A stretch of DNA of 64,000 nucleotides from [Erwinia] mediterraneensis (GTDB taxonomy: Bacteria; Pseudomonadota; Gammaproteobacteria; Enterobacterales; Enterobacteriaceae), in contig NZ_LR026980.1 in assembly GCF_900604315.1 (NCBI RefSeq), positions 1 through 64,000 on the forward strand, read 5' to 3'. The stretch's first letter is position 1; the number at the start of each line of letters is the position of its first letter. Shown in pieces: positions 9,601-17,794 of the stretch. A model generated the notes under the pieces. It was given only the letters and a program-made list of their open reading frames with translations. It did not search any database and was not told the DNA's origin. The position numbers and the translations under genes are program-made.

Positions 9601-12064
9601 AGCCTATGCTTCCAGCGCAAAATTAGTCAGGTTATTTGACCTTTACAGCATAAGATATCAGGAAAAAGTTGCGCTTATAGAAAATGCTTTAGGTTACAAA
9701 AAATTAGAAAGAAACTATTTTTCGATAACGGATATAAAAAGAAGATCCAGCATAGCGGGACACTCTGCTGAAAAGTTTGCTCAGCAATTTAAAAACTATA
9801 ATGCCGACAATGACATTGCAATGATAATAAGCCAGTTCATTGATACTTCAGCTATCGAAGCGGAAAAACTGCTGCTTAAGCCAAAAGCCATTTTTGCCTA
9901 TAAACATCTCAATAAAAAAAGTGATCAGTCAGCTCCCGCCGGACGCGATGACGATCTGCTGATTTTATTTACTGAAGATAACCATATTTTGTTATCCTGG
10001 GCCAGTGGCTTTTATAACAATATCCTCTGGCTCGATGCAAAAAAGGATATACCCTCTTTTGCAGATATTAATCTTATTATTAAAGATCTTGCGCCCTGCG
10101 CATTAAGCTACCGGCCGAAGGTGAAAGATAATGCGAAGATTATGGCACGTCTGAGAGGGAGCGTGCTTTCATTGCTGAGCTTTCGTTATGGCCTCCAGAG
10201 TTTTAAAGAATATAATGTCACCAGCACGCCATATCCGGAACATCTGGCAATAAATGTACTGCAGCTGGGTAAAGAAAAACGACCTGAATTTGGCGTGGTC
10301 AGTGATGAACAAATCGATATCGCCTTGTTTCAGCGTTCTTCAGTGACGCAAAAGGGGAGTATCAATGATATTTTAAAAGAACAATTAAAAAATTATTTTA
10401 CGGAGACCGTAGAAAGCTTAAAGGTAATCTATAACGATGATGAAGACATTACCGATCAGATTATTAATTTTATTCCTTTTGCCAGAGCGATTCGTCAGGC
10501 CTGGAATAAACTTCCTTTATCCTCTGATGATATTGTCTTTTTAGTCATGGATCTGTTGGATGGCTTGGGCATCATTCTGGATGCGGCTTCAGGCGTGGTC
10601 AAAAATAGTCTGAGGAAGCTTATCCGGGAGGAAGTAATAAAAGAATTTATACCCGGTAAAAAAATGACATTCGAGCAATTTTCTCGCGTCACTCATCGCA
10701 GCCTGAAAAAAGTAATCAAAAGTGCCGGTTTTTTATCGCGTAGCGCCATTAAAAGTCTCGCTAATGCCACGCCCTTACCGTTAATCACGCAAAGCTACCG
10801 GTTATTTTCCGGTAAAAAGACGCTTCTGGCGTCAGGAGGTTACAGTGATTACGCTGAAATGGCTAAAAATTATAAAAAGTCCAGTGAGATGACCAATCGG
10901 ATAATATTGCAAAGGCTGCAAGAAAAAATGGGAGAAAATAATTTTAAAGCGATTATGGAAGAGACAGAGAAGCCTTTCCTGCCAGCTTTATCTATGGATA
11001 CAGTTGATTCCTCTGGACTTTATCATGAGATTGAAAATTATCTTGAGGCAGGAAAACATCTGGAATTATACCACCGTTTCCAGAACAGAATACAACATTC
11101 CGTGGCGCGTTTTGTGCCTGGAAAAGCCAGCCGCGAACAGGTTATCGCGCATGCCCTGAGTCGAGGGTACCGCTTATATTTTCATGAAGGCGATGACCTG
11201 CACAGACTCACCGAGGCAGAAAGATACACGGCGTCAAAGGCACGCAATGGCGTCAACATTGCGTTTATAAAAGTGCAAAATGCTAAGGCTGTTCTCGATC
11301 ATTGCCTGTCACTGCCCAGAGAGAGCGCACTGTATAAAAGTTTAAAAAAAGATATCAAGGATATTGTTGGCAATGTCAGTGACGCGGTGATCGCTGATGT
11401 GTTACACACCTTAAGCACACGTAATACGCTGGTGCTGAGCCTGCTTAAACAGTGGCGTGAAAATCATTTTCGCGATCTGATTTTCTTTCGTACAGCAACG
11501 AACTCGCCTTCGCCTTTAGCTTTTGTTTATCCCGGGGATGCATCCCACGCCGTTTTTTATAATCTGGAAAGTCCGTTGATCACCCCCTATAGAGTCTTAA
11601 AACATGAGGCCTCACATCAGGCCGGGACAAAGGATTTTATCTATCAGAATTATTACCCGGGGACTCTGCGTTCAACAAAAAGCATGATAAATTCTCTGCA
11701 CCAGCCAGGAAATATACAGCAATTCATGGCAAGGGTTCCTCCACGTCAAATCAATATGTTATTCGGTTTACCGCGCGATGCACCTGTTGGTATTGCCCAT
11801 TATGAAACCGCCTATGGCATCGTGCATAGTCCCGATTTTCCGGTGCAGATGTTAAATAGCAATGCTGACAGCTATGTTGATCTGGTTGAGCTGATAAACC
11901 GTAAATACGCGGCGGTTGCAGATGAGTCGGGCCAGGTCAGTGTCACCATAAACGCCTTTGGCAAACGGGAAGCTGCGGCGGAAGAGGATACACTGCTCAT
12001 GAAACAGATGCTTGGCATCGCCTGGCTGACAGCTGGCAGCATCATAGCAAACGCGGCGGCCTGA
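6641..12064 (+). CDS. Giant putative toxin/effector with C-terminal aspzincin-type metalloprotease signature
   Basis: About 1807 residues. I recognise no domain in the first 1400 residues. The open frame runs back to 6536, but I prefer the ATG at 6641, preceded by GTGGAG. Two long apolar stretches stand out: residues about 145-200, and about 1270-1340 (FIPFARAIRQAW followed by FLVMDLLDGLGIILDAASG), resembling membrane-active regions of large toxins. Near the C-terminus HEASH (His1655, Glu1656, His1659) is followed by GTKDFIY, with Asp1665, and later NADSY. HExxH plus GTxDxxY is the signature of aspzincin (M35, deuterolysin/peptidyl-Lys) metalloproteases. No signal peptide is evident. The gene is rich in AAA, ATA and TTA codons unlike its neighbours, suggesting transfer. 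Domain call is motif-based; toxin role is inference. Confidence 0.75.
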   Translation: MPKIRTSFSAQDWRLHTGLNNKKQAEEFQKRVKWLAEHPGLNSDNFQRWLLFRFMINVIAVTNTPYSVPSRRQLPRDPGLSDPAGLSLQNRSALSVTPSASLIRQIQPQKVNARSKKHPCYPEGAQRKEDFSKAGANPAIRSEAPDVALPLIVASVATTLPRGLHGKTFPIVASVMAITGSTWLGRQIYNAFYPASVNAGIEGIPPEEKVDQRAIALVDRSSNNSDTRKMAFLNFPHGFNGLWLNEEFTDYARIRTLSTEDLSKNGTFAKRYLKTEQEFRNLIQDDILQEVDNKSINVAFHGYIRKFIDAVVAHDYVQVNAGDKSLRLVTTGLAIIYNTLLMDIAGFDSTAYYDIYSEEEILLFTRLRYTLKNVISYIQQQQTAPYAAIFSKPLYQYYIPGMSLHDKYDFINAMVSPFIANDTTIYRAIMQQLKKQGDSDEISDIIYSIYEIVLNGISKLLSLPVSISHQNSSLNLYINHCTWILERLQGYFGNLYIYDGEDHIDTSVTSSVKKLMTNSYGLFEEYGENNVYKDIVDRIFNGVDFASQPATGISLKASENAQDNAARKIVNKYNALIAELLPGDSGQPERGSKTQDDSLRYLLTSLQEMIAINKQSYQSLPADKRLILDRFGQAAIGYTQLSQSDIRHVITDTLAYHVLPTMLADKRQRQHFPVSLLSRLTGFDIKKIQRVSEKSLLNSGEFNRVKQQSLEMYNDETLRWIEYGIYLFTNQEVSDTSKRLIDILSLPGIDDYLSDSLHHIQDKDTTEEELIMFSDLSLALRFLNEEIHRDDTLISFGEKVMLAAIGDYEKFRKQLEDKVFTQSADAAQSASAINALRRVNLILLSLRNEYSERLDTVKYIKDIIAHCSRKKGRYISPFLPKNRKGIVSTINLAKVAAVRHFYNRTEPDRKNDDVYLNMYNALVYDDQPEACHLRILSSLYWNVFYHPLFHSAANPLLQYLDVKSNVAFGEFASGKDDLRLRRIRALLAYASSAKLVRLFDLYSIRYQEKVALIENALGYKKLERNYFSITDIKRRSSIAGHSAEKFAQQFKNYNADNDIAMIISQFIDTSAIEAEKLLLKPKAIFAYKHLNKKSDQSAPAGRDDDLLILFTEDNHILLSWASGFYNNILWLDAKKDIPSFADINLIIKDLAPCALSYRPKVKDNAKIMARLRGSVLSLLSFRYGLQSFKEYNVTSTPYPEHLAINVLQLGKEKRPEFGVVSDEQIDIALFQRSSVTQKGSINDILKEQLKNYFTETVESLKVIYNDDEDITDQIINFIPFARAIRQAWNKLPLSSDDIVFLVMDLLDGLGIILDAASGVVKNSLRKLIREEVIKEFIPGKKMTFEQFSRVTHRSLKKVIKSAGFLSRSAIKSLANATPLPLITQSYRLFSGKKTLLASGGYSDYAEMAKNYKKSSEMTNRIILQRLQEKMGENNFKAIMEETEKPFLPALSMDTVDSSGLYHEIENYLEAGKHLELYHRFQNRIQHSVARFVPGKASREQVIAHALSRGYRLYFHEGDDLHRLTEAERYTASKARNGVNIAFIKVQNAKAVLDHCLSLPRESALYKSLKKDIKDIVGNVSDAVIADVLHTLSTRNTLVLSLLKQWRENHFRDLIFFRTATNSPSPLAFVYPGDASHAVFYNLESPLITPYRVLKHEASHQAGTKDFIYQNYYPGTLRSTKSMINSLHQPGNIQQFMARVPPRQINMLFGLPRDAPVGIAHYETAYGIVHSPDFPVQMLNSNADSYVDLVELINRKYAAVADESGQVSVTINAFGKREAAAEEDTLLMKQMLGIAWLTAGSIIANAAA

Positions 12065-12207
12065 TGATGCGGGGCTGAGGACACACTGACCCGCATTACC
12101 TCTATCGGGCAGAGCATCGCATCTGACGCGTTTTATTTCTGTCTGTTTCTGTCGGGCGTCCATTTCGTTGTTAGACTTACAGGCACTATCTGACCCGGGG
12201 AGACAGT

Positions 12208-13173
12208 ATGAAATTCGGCTATGCGTGTAAATTTTTTAATGCTGAAGGGAAGCAGCCCTTTCCATTCCGGGCAACGACACGCAAGCGGTTTCTGAGCCTG
12301 GAGGGTGAAGCAAGAACGGCTTTATTGTATGAGATCTCGCAAAACAATCTGACGCAACTGTTGCTCAACCTTAAAGCACTGGCTCAGCAGCCAGATGCAT
12401 TAAGAATGATGAGGATCGGCAGCGATCTTTTACCGCTCTATACCGTTCCTGAAGCGACGCTCCTGTACCGGGCGTTCTTGCCTGACCTTTATCCGTTGCT
12501 GGCGCAGTGTGGTCAGTTTGCCCGGGAAAATAACATCCGGCTCTCTTTCCATCCCGGCCAGTATTCGGTTCTGGCCTCTGATAATCCGCTGGTGGTTGAA
12601 AGGGCCATTGAGGATGTCGAATATCATGCGTTGTGTGCCGTACTGATGGGATATGGTCAGCGATTCCAGGATTTTAAAATTAATATTCATATGAATGGAA
12701 AAGGGGGCTTTGCAGGCTTTAAAGCGGCTTTCGCTAAACTCAGTCCGGAAGCAAGGCGGATGTTAACGGTCGAAAATGATGAGATCTCCTGTTCGCTGGA
12801 TGAGGTTTTACAGGCGCAGGATTTGTGCCCGGTGGTGCTGGATATTCATCATCACTGGGTAAAAGAGAATCAATTTATTCGTCCCGAGGATCCACGTATC
12901 GCCCGCATCATAGCCTCATGGCGGGGAGTCAGGCCGGTTTTACACTATTCTGTCTCGCAGGAGGGGTTAATCCCTGCGGAGGGTTTTCCCGATCAGAACG
13001 TATTGGGGGTGCCAAAAATGAAATTAAGGGCACACTCGGACTTCTATTTTAACCGCACATTAAATGACTGGGCGCTCTCCTTTGAGGAGTTCGATATCAT
13101 GTGTGAGGTTAAGATGAAAAACCTTGCCAGAGACCGGCTGTATGAATATGCCCTGTCAGGTGAACGGCGCTAA
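12208..13173 (+). CDS. uvsE: UV damage endonuclease UvsE
   Basis: 321 residues, a TIM-barrel UVDE-family endonuclease that cuts DNA 5' to UV photoproducts and abasic sites, an alternative to UvrABC repair. Metal-ligand blocks of the family are visible in order: SFHPGQY, INIHMNGKGG, TVENDE, VLDIHHHW and KLRAHSDFYF, giving the set of His, Glu and Asp residues that bind three metal ions. A strong GGGGAGA ribosome binding site precedes the ATG. It follows the giant gene by about 140 bases in the same direction and ends at a clear terminator. No LexA box was seen upstream. UvsE is patchily distributed in enterobacteria. Confidence 0.92.
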   Translation: MKFGYACKFFNAEGKQPFPFRATTRKRFLSLEGEARTALLYEISQNNLTQLLLNLKALAQQPDALRMMRIGSDLLPLYTVPEATLLYRAFLPDLYPLLAQCGQFARENNIRLSFHPGQYSVLASDNPLVVERAIEDVEYHALCAVLMGYGQRFQDFKINIHMNGKGGFAGFKAAFAKLSPEARRMLTVENDEISCSLDEVLQAQDLCPVVLDIHHHWVKENQFIRPEDPRIARIIASWRGVRPVLHYSVSQEGLIPAEGFPDQNVLGVPKMKLRAHSDFYFNRTLNDWALSFEEFDIMCEVKMKNLARDRLYEYALSGERR

Positions 13174-13176
13174 CGG

Positions 13177-13202
13177 AAGCGTGCCCAGGCACGCGCTTTT
13201 TT
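13177..13202 (+). terminator. Rho-independent terminator of uvsE
   Basis: Stem GCGTGC (13179-13184) and GCACGC (13189-13194) with loop CCAG, then six T. It begins about five bases after the uvsE stop. Confidence 0.8.
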
Positions 13203-13416
13203 AATCCGGATCCGAACCTTGCCGCAGCTCTCTGCATTAGCGGGACAGGTTAAATGAAGCTGTTAGTTACATCATACTTATAAAAATATCTTTTAACCCA
13301 CAGTGTGAAAGTTCAGATGCCCGAAACTAACATAGTGCTGAACAACGCAGCTTACCATCGGGAAAGCCCGCGTCTTTACGGCTTCCCGGCCCCTACCAGA
13401 CAGGGGAGTCTTTTAA

Positions 13417-15411
13417 TCAGAATCGGGCATTAACCCCCAGGCTCCATGTCACTTCATGATAATCACTGGCGTCCGCGACGGTTGAGGCGGCAGCAAAAGC
13501 GCTGATCTGCTGACCCAGCGGCACGTTGGCACCCACAGCGATATCCAGCCAGTCATTGTCGCCAGCGCGTACCGTACGGCTGAATGCGGTGCGGGTCGTT
13601 TTCAGTCCTGCAGTTACCGCTGTATCAGTATCGCCAAACTGATGGTTATAACTTACCTGTGCCCAGGGATTAACCGGCAGTTGCTGGCTGTCGATACGCC
13701 AGCCTACCGCGCCGATCTGCGAATGGGTGGTTTGATCGCTAAAGCGCATCGCACTGCTGCTGTTGCCCTGTTCGCGATAACCCGCGATGCGGCCATAATC
13801 GAGCGCATAACTGACCATAGGTCCTGTTGTCAGGTACGAGCCCAACGGCAAATCCCAGCCTGCCTGCGCACGCATGCCGAGCAATTTGCCGTCGGTGTTG
13901 CCCTGTTCGATGCGACTCGCGGGACCCAGCATCACCCGGCGTTCGATATCATCCACATCCAGATCGGCATAATGCACTTCGGCGTTGAACCATCCCTGAT
14001 CAAACAGTGTTACCTGGCTCCACAGCGCCGCCAGCTGACCCCGTAAGCGATAATCATAATGTGAAGACGGCTGTCGGCGATCGTTGGCTGAGGAAAGCAG
14101 TGCGCCCAGCTGCCAGTTATCTGTCAGCTGATAGCCCACACCCAGGGTCAGATTATGGGTGGTGGCATCGCCATCCTGATAGCTACCGCCGCTATTGTCC
14201 GTATGCTGGCTGGCATAACCGCCAAATAAGACAAACTGACCGGCGTTGCCGGGCTGGTGGCGTTGCTGCTGTAAATGGCCATCCAGCGTATTATGCACAT
14301 CACGAATCATCGCCAGCGGTGCCTGTGAGAGTGCGGCTACCTGGGCAGGCGCATCCAGGATTGACTGAATATAATCGGCAATCAGGGCATGCACTGCCGG
14401 GCTGGGGTGCAGACCATCAGCAAACAGATAATTCTGCGTGCCGGAAAAGCCGGGCGTGGTGGAAAGGCAGTTTGCTGCAGAAATGCCGGGCGGGCAGGCG
14501 GTGCCCGCCGTATTGCTGATACCGTAACGTCCGGGGGCGGCAATCACCTCACTGAACAGGCGGTTGATATCGGCCCGAACAATATTCCCCGGTGTGGCGA
14601 CCAGGCCATTCTCTTCCTGCTGGTTATAACGCTCGCTCAGAACCGCCGCCTGTTCACTCAACGCCTGCCAGGCTTCAATCAGCTGCTGCGCCAGCGCATC
14701 GCGCACCGCAGGAACAGAAGAAACCTGCGCGGCCGCCCGGGTCAGCGCCGTTTCGATCGCCTGCTGACGCGAGGCGTTATCGGGAGTGGTTGCGTTGTTA
14801 AGTGACTGAAAGGCTGCCGCCTGTGCCGATTCAGCTGCGGGTCCCAGCAGCTGCAACACCACTTCGATTAACGCCGGCGTCGCGCCTACATTGGGTACGG
14901 TGGGCACAATGATCGTGCCTGCGCCAGCATCCACCAGGCGTTTCACCTGCGCAGCCGCTGTTGCCGCACTGTTTTCTACCGCAGCATTGGCATCCTGTGG
15001 GCTGACAACCGCCAGCGCCGTCGCCGCAGCCAGATCGTTGCCGCCGACCCAGTGAATATAGAGATCATCCCCACTGGCGCGCCCGCCAGTGCCGGACAGA
15101 TAGTTGTCCAGCTGATCCCGGGTATTTTCCTGGCCCGGCACCGGCACGGCGACAGCGCCGCCCTCAGCATAGTTACTGCCTCCCTGTGATGAAGGCAGCA
15201 GGTCCTGACCCAGACGCCGGGCCAGTATCTCGTCATAAAGTGGATAGGTATCGCTGTCCCAGGTATAACGGCCGACATTCCCGCCATCACTCAGACTGTC
15301 GCCAAAAACGGTAAGGTTACCCCAGGATAATGCCGGAAGGGGGGCCAGTAACAGGCTCAGCGAAGTCAACATAACCGGAATACGTACGCGCTGTTCGTGG
15401 TGGTTGTTCAT
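13417..15411 (-). CDS. GDSL-family esterase/lipase autotransporter
   Basis: 664 residues, type V autotransporter of the EstA/ApeE kind: a lipolytic passenger displayed on the outer membrane by its own beta-barrel. A signal peptide (about 1-29, ending LPALS) precedes the catalytic block FGDSLSDGG (nucleophile Ser39), then GGSN, the HWVGGND block and ADGLHPS with the catalytic Asp/His. From about residue 395 the amphipathic strands of the autotransporter domain run to a terminal Phe (NARF). An upstream in-frame TTG at 15420 is less likely than the ATG at 15411, which has CCGGAG 9 bases before it. Monocistronic, convergent with uvsE. The natural ester substrate is unknown. Confidence 0.9.
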   Translation of the reverse strand: MNNHHEQRVRIPVMLTSLSLLLAPLPALSWGNLTVFGDSLSDGGNVGRYTWDSDTYPLYDEILARRLGQDLLPSSQGGSNYAEGGAVAVPVPGQENTRDQLDNYLSGTGGRASGDDLYIHWVGGNDLAAATALAVVSPQDANAAVENSAATAAAQVKRLVDAGAGTIIVPTVPNVGATPALIEVVLQLLGPAAESAQAAAFQSLNNATTPDNASRQQAIETALTRAAAQVSSVPAVRDALAQQLIEAWQALSEQAAVLSERYNQQEENGLVATPGNIVRADINRLFSEVIAAPGRYGISNTAGTACPPGISAANCLSTTPGFSGTQNYLFADGLHPSPAVHALIADYIQSILDAPAQVAALSQAPLAMIRDVHNTLDGHLQQQRHQPGNAGQFVLFGGYASQHTDNSGGSYQDGDATTHNLTLGVGYQLTDNWQLGALLSSANDRRQPSSHYDYRLRGQLAALWSQVTLFDQGWFNAEVHYADLDVDDIERRVMLGPASRIEQGNTDGKLLGMRAQAGWDLPLGSYLTTGPMVSYALDYGRIAGYREQGNSSSAMRFSDQTTHSQIGAVGWRIDSQQLPVNPWAQVSYNHQFGDTDTAVTAGLKTTRTAFSRTVRAGDNDWLDIAVGANVPLGQQISAFAAASTVADASDYHEVTWSLGVNARF

Positions 15412-15778
15412 TATTATCAACTCCGGATAAATAGTCGGGCTGAAACCAGAAAGCCTGACCGCGATATTTATGACCCACGTCTTCAGACACAGGCGAATGC
15501 CATCACCTCATGCAGAACAACAAAGGCTGCGGATCCACTCAGAGAATTCATCGTCTAACCACAAAGCTATGTATCAGTGTGGCAAAAATTTTTCCGGCTG
15601 CGCAGGTAAGTCATAGATGCGTGATAGCGGGAGGGTTTCTGGCAAAAACTGCTGAAGATGGGGCCAATCGGTGGCGGACTTGTCAACTGTATGCTGCGTG
15701 GAGGGCGCACACGCAGGGCCGGTAAGAGGGCTGCCGGCACTGGCGTGTGAAAATACCGGGAAGGATAACGACAGGGGT
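15412..15778. other. Intergenic gap upstream of the autotransporter gene
   Basis: About 365 bases between two leftward genes. It should carry the promoter of the autotransporter gene. No gene, repeat or operator was recognised; open frames on both strands look like chance. Confidence 0.45.
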
Positions 15779-16651
15779 TTATAATACCGATAAAGGCTGG
15801 CCAATGCTGTTAAGTGTTTCCACAATCTCCGCTGATAACTGCAGTTGCCCGCTGGCTAAATTCTCCTGCAGATGCTGTGGCGATGAAGTGCCGGGAATCA
15901 ACAGGATATTGGGCGAACGTTGCAGCAACCAGGCGAGCGCAACCTGCATCGGTGTAGCCTCCAGTGACGTGGCAACCTTGCTGAGCTGATCCGACTGTAA
16001 GGTGCTAAAGCCGCCCAGCGGGAAAAAAGGCACAAAAGCGATGCCCTGTGAGGCCAGTTGATCAATCAGCGCATCGTCCTGACGGTTCGCCAGATTATAG
16101 AGATTCTGCACGCAGGCGATCTCCGTCATGGTTTGGGCGTCGCTTACCTGACGAGCTGTGATGTTGCTCAGGCCTATATGTTTTATCAGCCCCCGCTCTT
16201 TCAGTTTAATCAGCGCTTCCAGGGGCGCTTCAAGCGATCCCTCCTCAGGCTGGCCGACGTTAAACATGCTGCGCAAATTCACCACCTCCAGCACCTCCAG
16301 CCCCAGATTACGCAGGTTATCCTCTACAGCGCGTGTCAGTTCAGCAGCGCTCATGGCGGACAGCCATCCACCTTTATCATCACGCAAGGCACCGACTTTG
16401 GTCACGATACATAAATCATCCGGGTAGGGATGGAGCGCTTTACGAATAAGCTGATTGGTAACATGGGGCCCGTAAAAGTCGCTGGTATCGATATGACGTA
16501 CGCCTGCCTCGATGGCATCCCGTAATACCTGAAGGGCACGCGCCTCATCAGCAGGCGGGCCAAAGACACCGGGCCCGGCAAGCTGCATGGCGCCATAACC
16601 CAGACGATGGACCTGTCGACTGCCGAGTGTGTAAGTCGTAGATGTTAACAT
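15779..16651 (-). CDS. pdxI: Aldo/keto reductase, PdxI (YdbC)-like pyridoxine 4-dehydrogenase
   Basis: 290 residues, TIM-barrel aldo/keto reductase. Near-identical blocks to E. coli YdbC/PdxI are visible: RLGYGAMQLAGPGVFGPP, HIDTSDFYGPHVTNQ, DNLRNLGL, KHIGLSN and LLQRSPNILLIPGTSS. PdxI reduces pyridoxal to pyridoxine with NADPH in vitamin B6 salvage. Catalytic Asp55, Tyr60 and Lys85 are present; the usual AKR His position reads VVNLR, Asn instead of His, as in E. coli YdbC. Divergent from a LysR-type regulator about 100 bases away, which is the likely controller by the common LysR arrangement. Confidence 0.88.
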   Translation of the reverse strand: MLTSTTYTLGSRQVHRLGYGAMQLAGPGVFGPPADEARALQVLRDAIEAGVRHIDTSDFYGPHVTNQLIRKALHPYPDDLCIVTKVGALRDDKGGWLSAMSAAELTRAVEDNLRNLGLEVLEVVNLRSMFNVGQPEEGSLEAPLEALIKLKERGLIKHIGLSNITARQVSDAQTMTEIACVQNLYNLANRQDDALIDQLASQGIAFVPFFPLGGFSTLQSDQLSKVATSLEATPMQVALAWLLQRSPNILLIPGTSSPQHLQENLASGQLQLSAEIVETLNSIGQPLSVL

Positions 16652-16749
16652 TTGCGTACTCCTCTCTGTTGGTGTGGATGGATTGTAATATCACCACTAC
16701 TGTGCGACTATCCGGGGAAATGAGGACACACTGTACGGGTTAGCGAACA

Positions 16750-17673
16750 ATGGATATTAGTTTGCTTCATGCTGTGGTAGCGGTTGCAAAAGCGGGCGGC
16801 TTCCGCGAGGCGGCGCGTGTAACAGGCAATAATCCTTCCCGCCTGAGCGATGCGGTTCGACGGGCTGAACAGCAACTGGGCGTACGGCTTTTTAACCGCA
16901 CCACGCGCACGGTGATCCTGACGGAAGCGGGCAGGGCGCTGATGGAACGACTGTTGCCTGCGATGAATGAAGTGGATGCGGCGCTGGATGCCCTTAATCA
17001 CTATCGCCAGCGGCCGGGCGGCACGTTACGGCTGAATGTGCCGGTCAGTGCGACCCGTCTGGTACTGCCTGGTATCGTACCGGCGTTTTTGCAACGTTAT
17101 CCGGAAATCCAGCTGGAAATTGTGGCGGAAAGTAATGTACAGGATGTGTTTCGTGACAGCTGCGATGCGGGCATTCGCTACGACGAACGGCTCGAACAGG
17201 ATATGGTCACCCTGCCGATAGGCCCGCGGCTGCAACGATACGCGGCAGCGGCGGCACCCGCTTATCTGGCACAGTATGGCCGTCCTGCCCATCCCCGCGA
17301 GCTGATACAACATCAGTGTATCCGTGGTCGCTACGCCAGCGGGGTTATACCAGAATGGGAATTTGCGCGCGGTGATGAGCAGGTTTCTCTGCAGGTCAGG
17401 GGCCCGCTGATAGTCAGCGTGGGCGGCGCGATGGATCTGGCCGTTGATGCGGCGATTGCCGGGGCTGGGGTGATTTACCTGTTTGAAGAGTGGCTGCGCC
17501 CGGCATTAGAGAACGGAAAACTGGAGCCGATACTGCAACCCTGGTGGCTGAGTTTTTCTGGCCCGCGCCTTTATTACAACGATCGTCGGTTAATCCCGGC
17601 ACCGCTGCAGGCGTTTATTGACTTTGTCCGTGAACAAAATCTCAGTCAGAACGTGAAACCGGCATTGTCGTAA
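16750..17673 (+). CDS. LysR-family transcriptional regulator
   Basis: 307 residues. N-terminal winged helix-turn-helix (about 1-60, with AKAGGFREAARVTG and LFNRTTRTVILTEAG) followed by a periplasmic-binding-protein-like effector domain (about 90-295). The first helices are of the subgroup that controls oxidoreductases and aldo/keto reductases. It is divergent from the PdxI-like gene across a 98-base intergenic region, so regulation of that gene is likely but not shown. No clear Shine-Dalgarno before the ATG. The effector is unknown. Confidence 0.88.
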   Translation: MDISLLHAVVAVAKAGGFREAARVTGNNPSRLSDAVRRAEQQLGVRLFNRTTRTVILTEAGRALMERLLPAMNEVDAALDALNHYRQRPGGTLRLNVPVSATRLVLPGIVPAFLQRYPEIQLEIVAESNVQDVFRDSCDAGIRYDERLEQDMVTLPIGPRLQRYAAAAAPAYLAQYGRPAHPRELIQHQCIRGRYASGVIPEWEFARGDEQVSLQVRGPLIVSVGGAMDLAVDAAIAGAGVIYLFEEWLRPALENGKLEPILQPWWLSFSGPRLYYNDRRLIPAPLQAFIDFVREQNLSQNVKPALS

Positions 17674-17740
17674 CCCACAATCTTAGAATGGCAGCGGCCA
17701 AATCTGCCGCTTGCACTTTATCCTCTCAATGTCAGGCAGA

Positions 17741-17776
17741 AATAAAAAAAGGCCTCCGCGTAACGGAAGCCTTTGT
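17741..17776 (-). terminator. Rho-independent terminator of the fepA-like gene
   Basis: Stem AGGCCTCCG (17750-17758) with CGGAAGCCT (17764-17772), one mismatch. On the minus strand it is followed by seven T; on the plus strand by a short T-run, so it may serve the convergent lysR gene too. Confidence 0.8.
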
Positions 17777-17794
17777 CACAGAAAAGCAGCAATA

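Noticed and set aside
13359..13388. Hairpin beyond the autotransporter stop as a terminator
   Set aside because: The inverted repeat is imperfect and no T-run follows on the minus strand.
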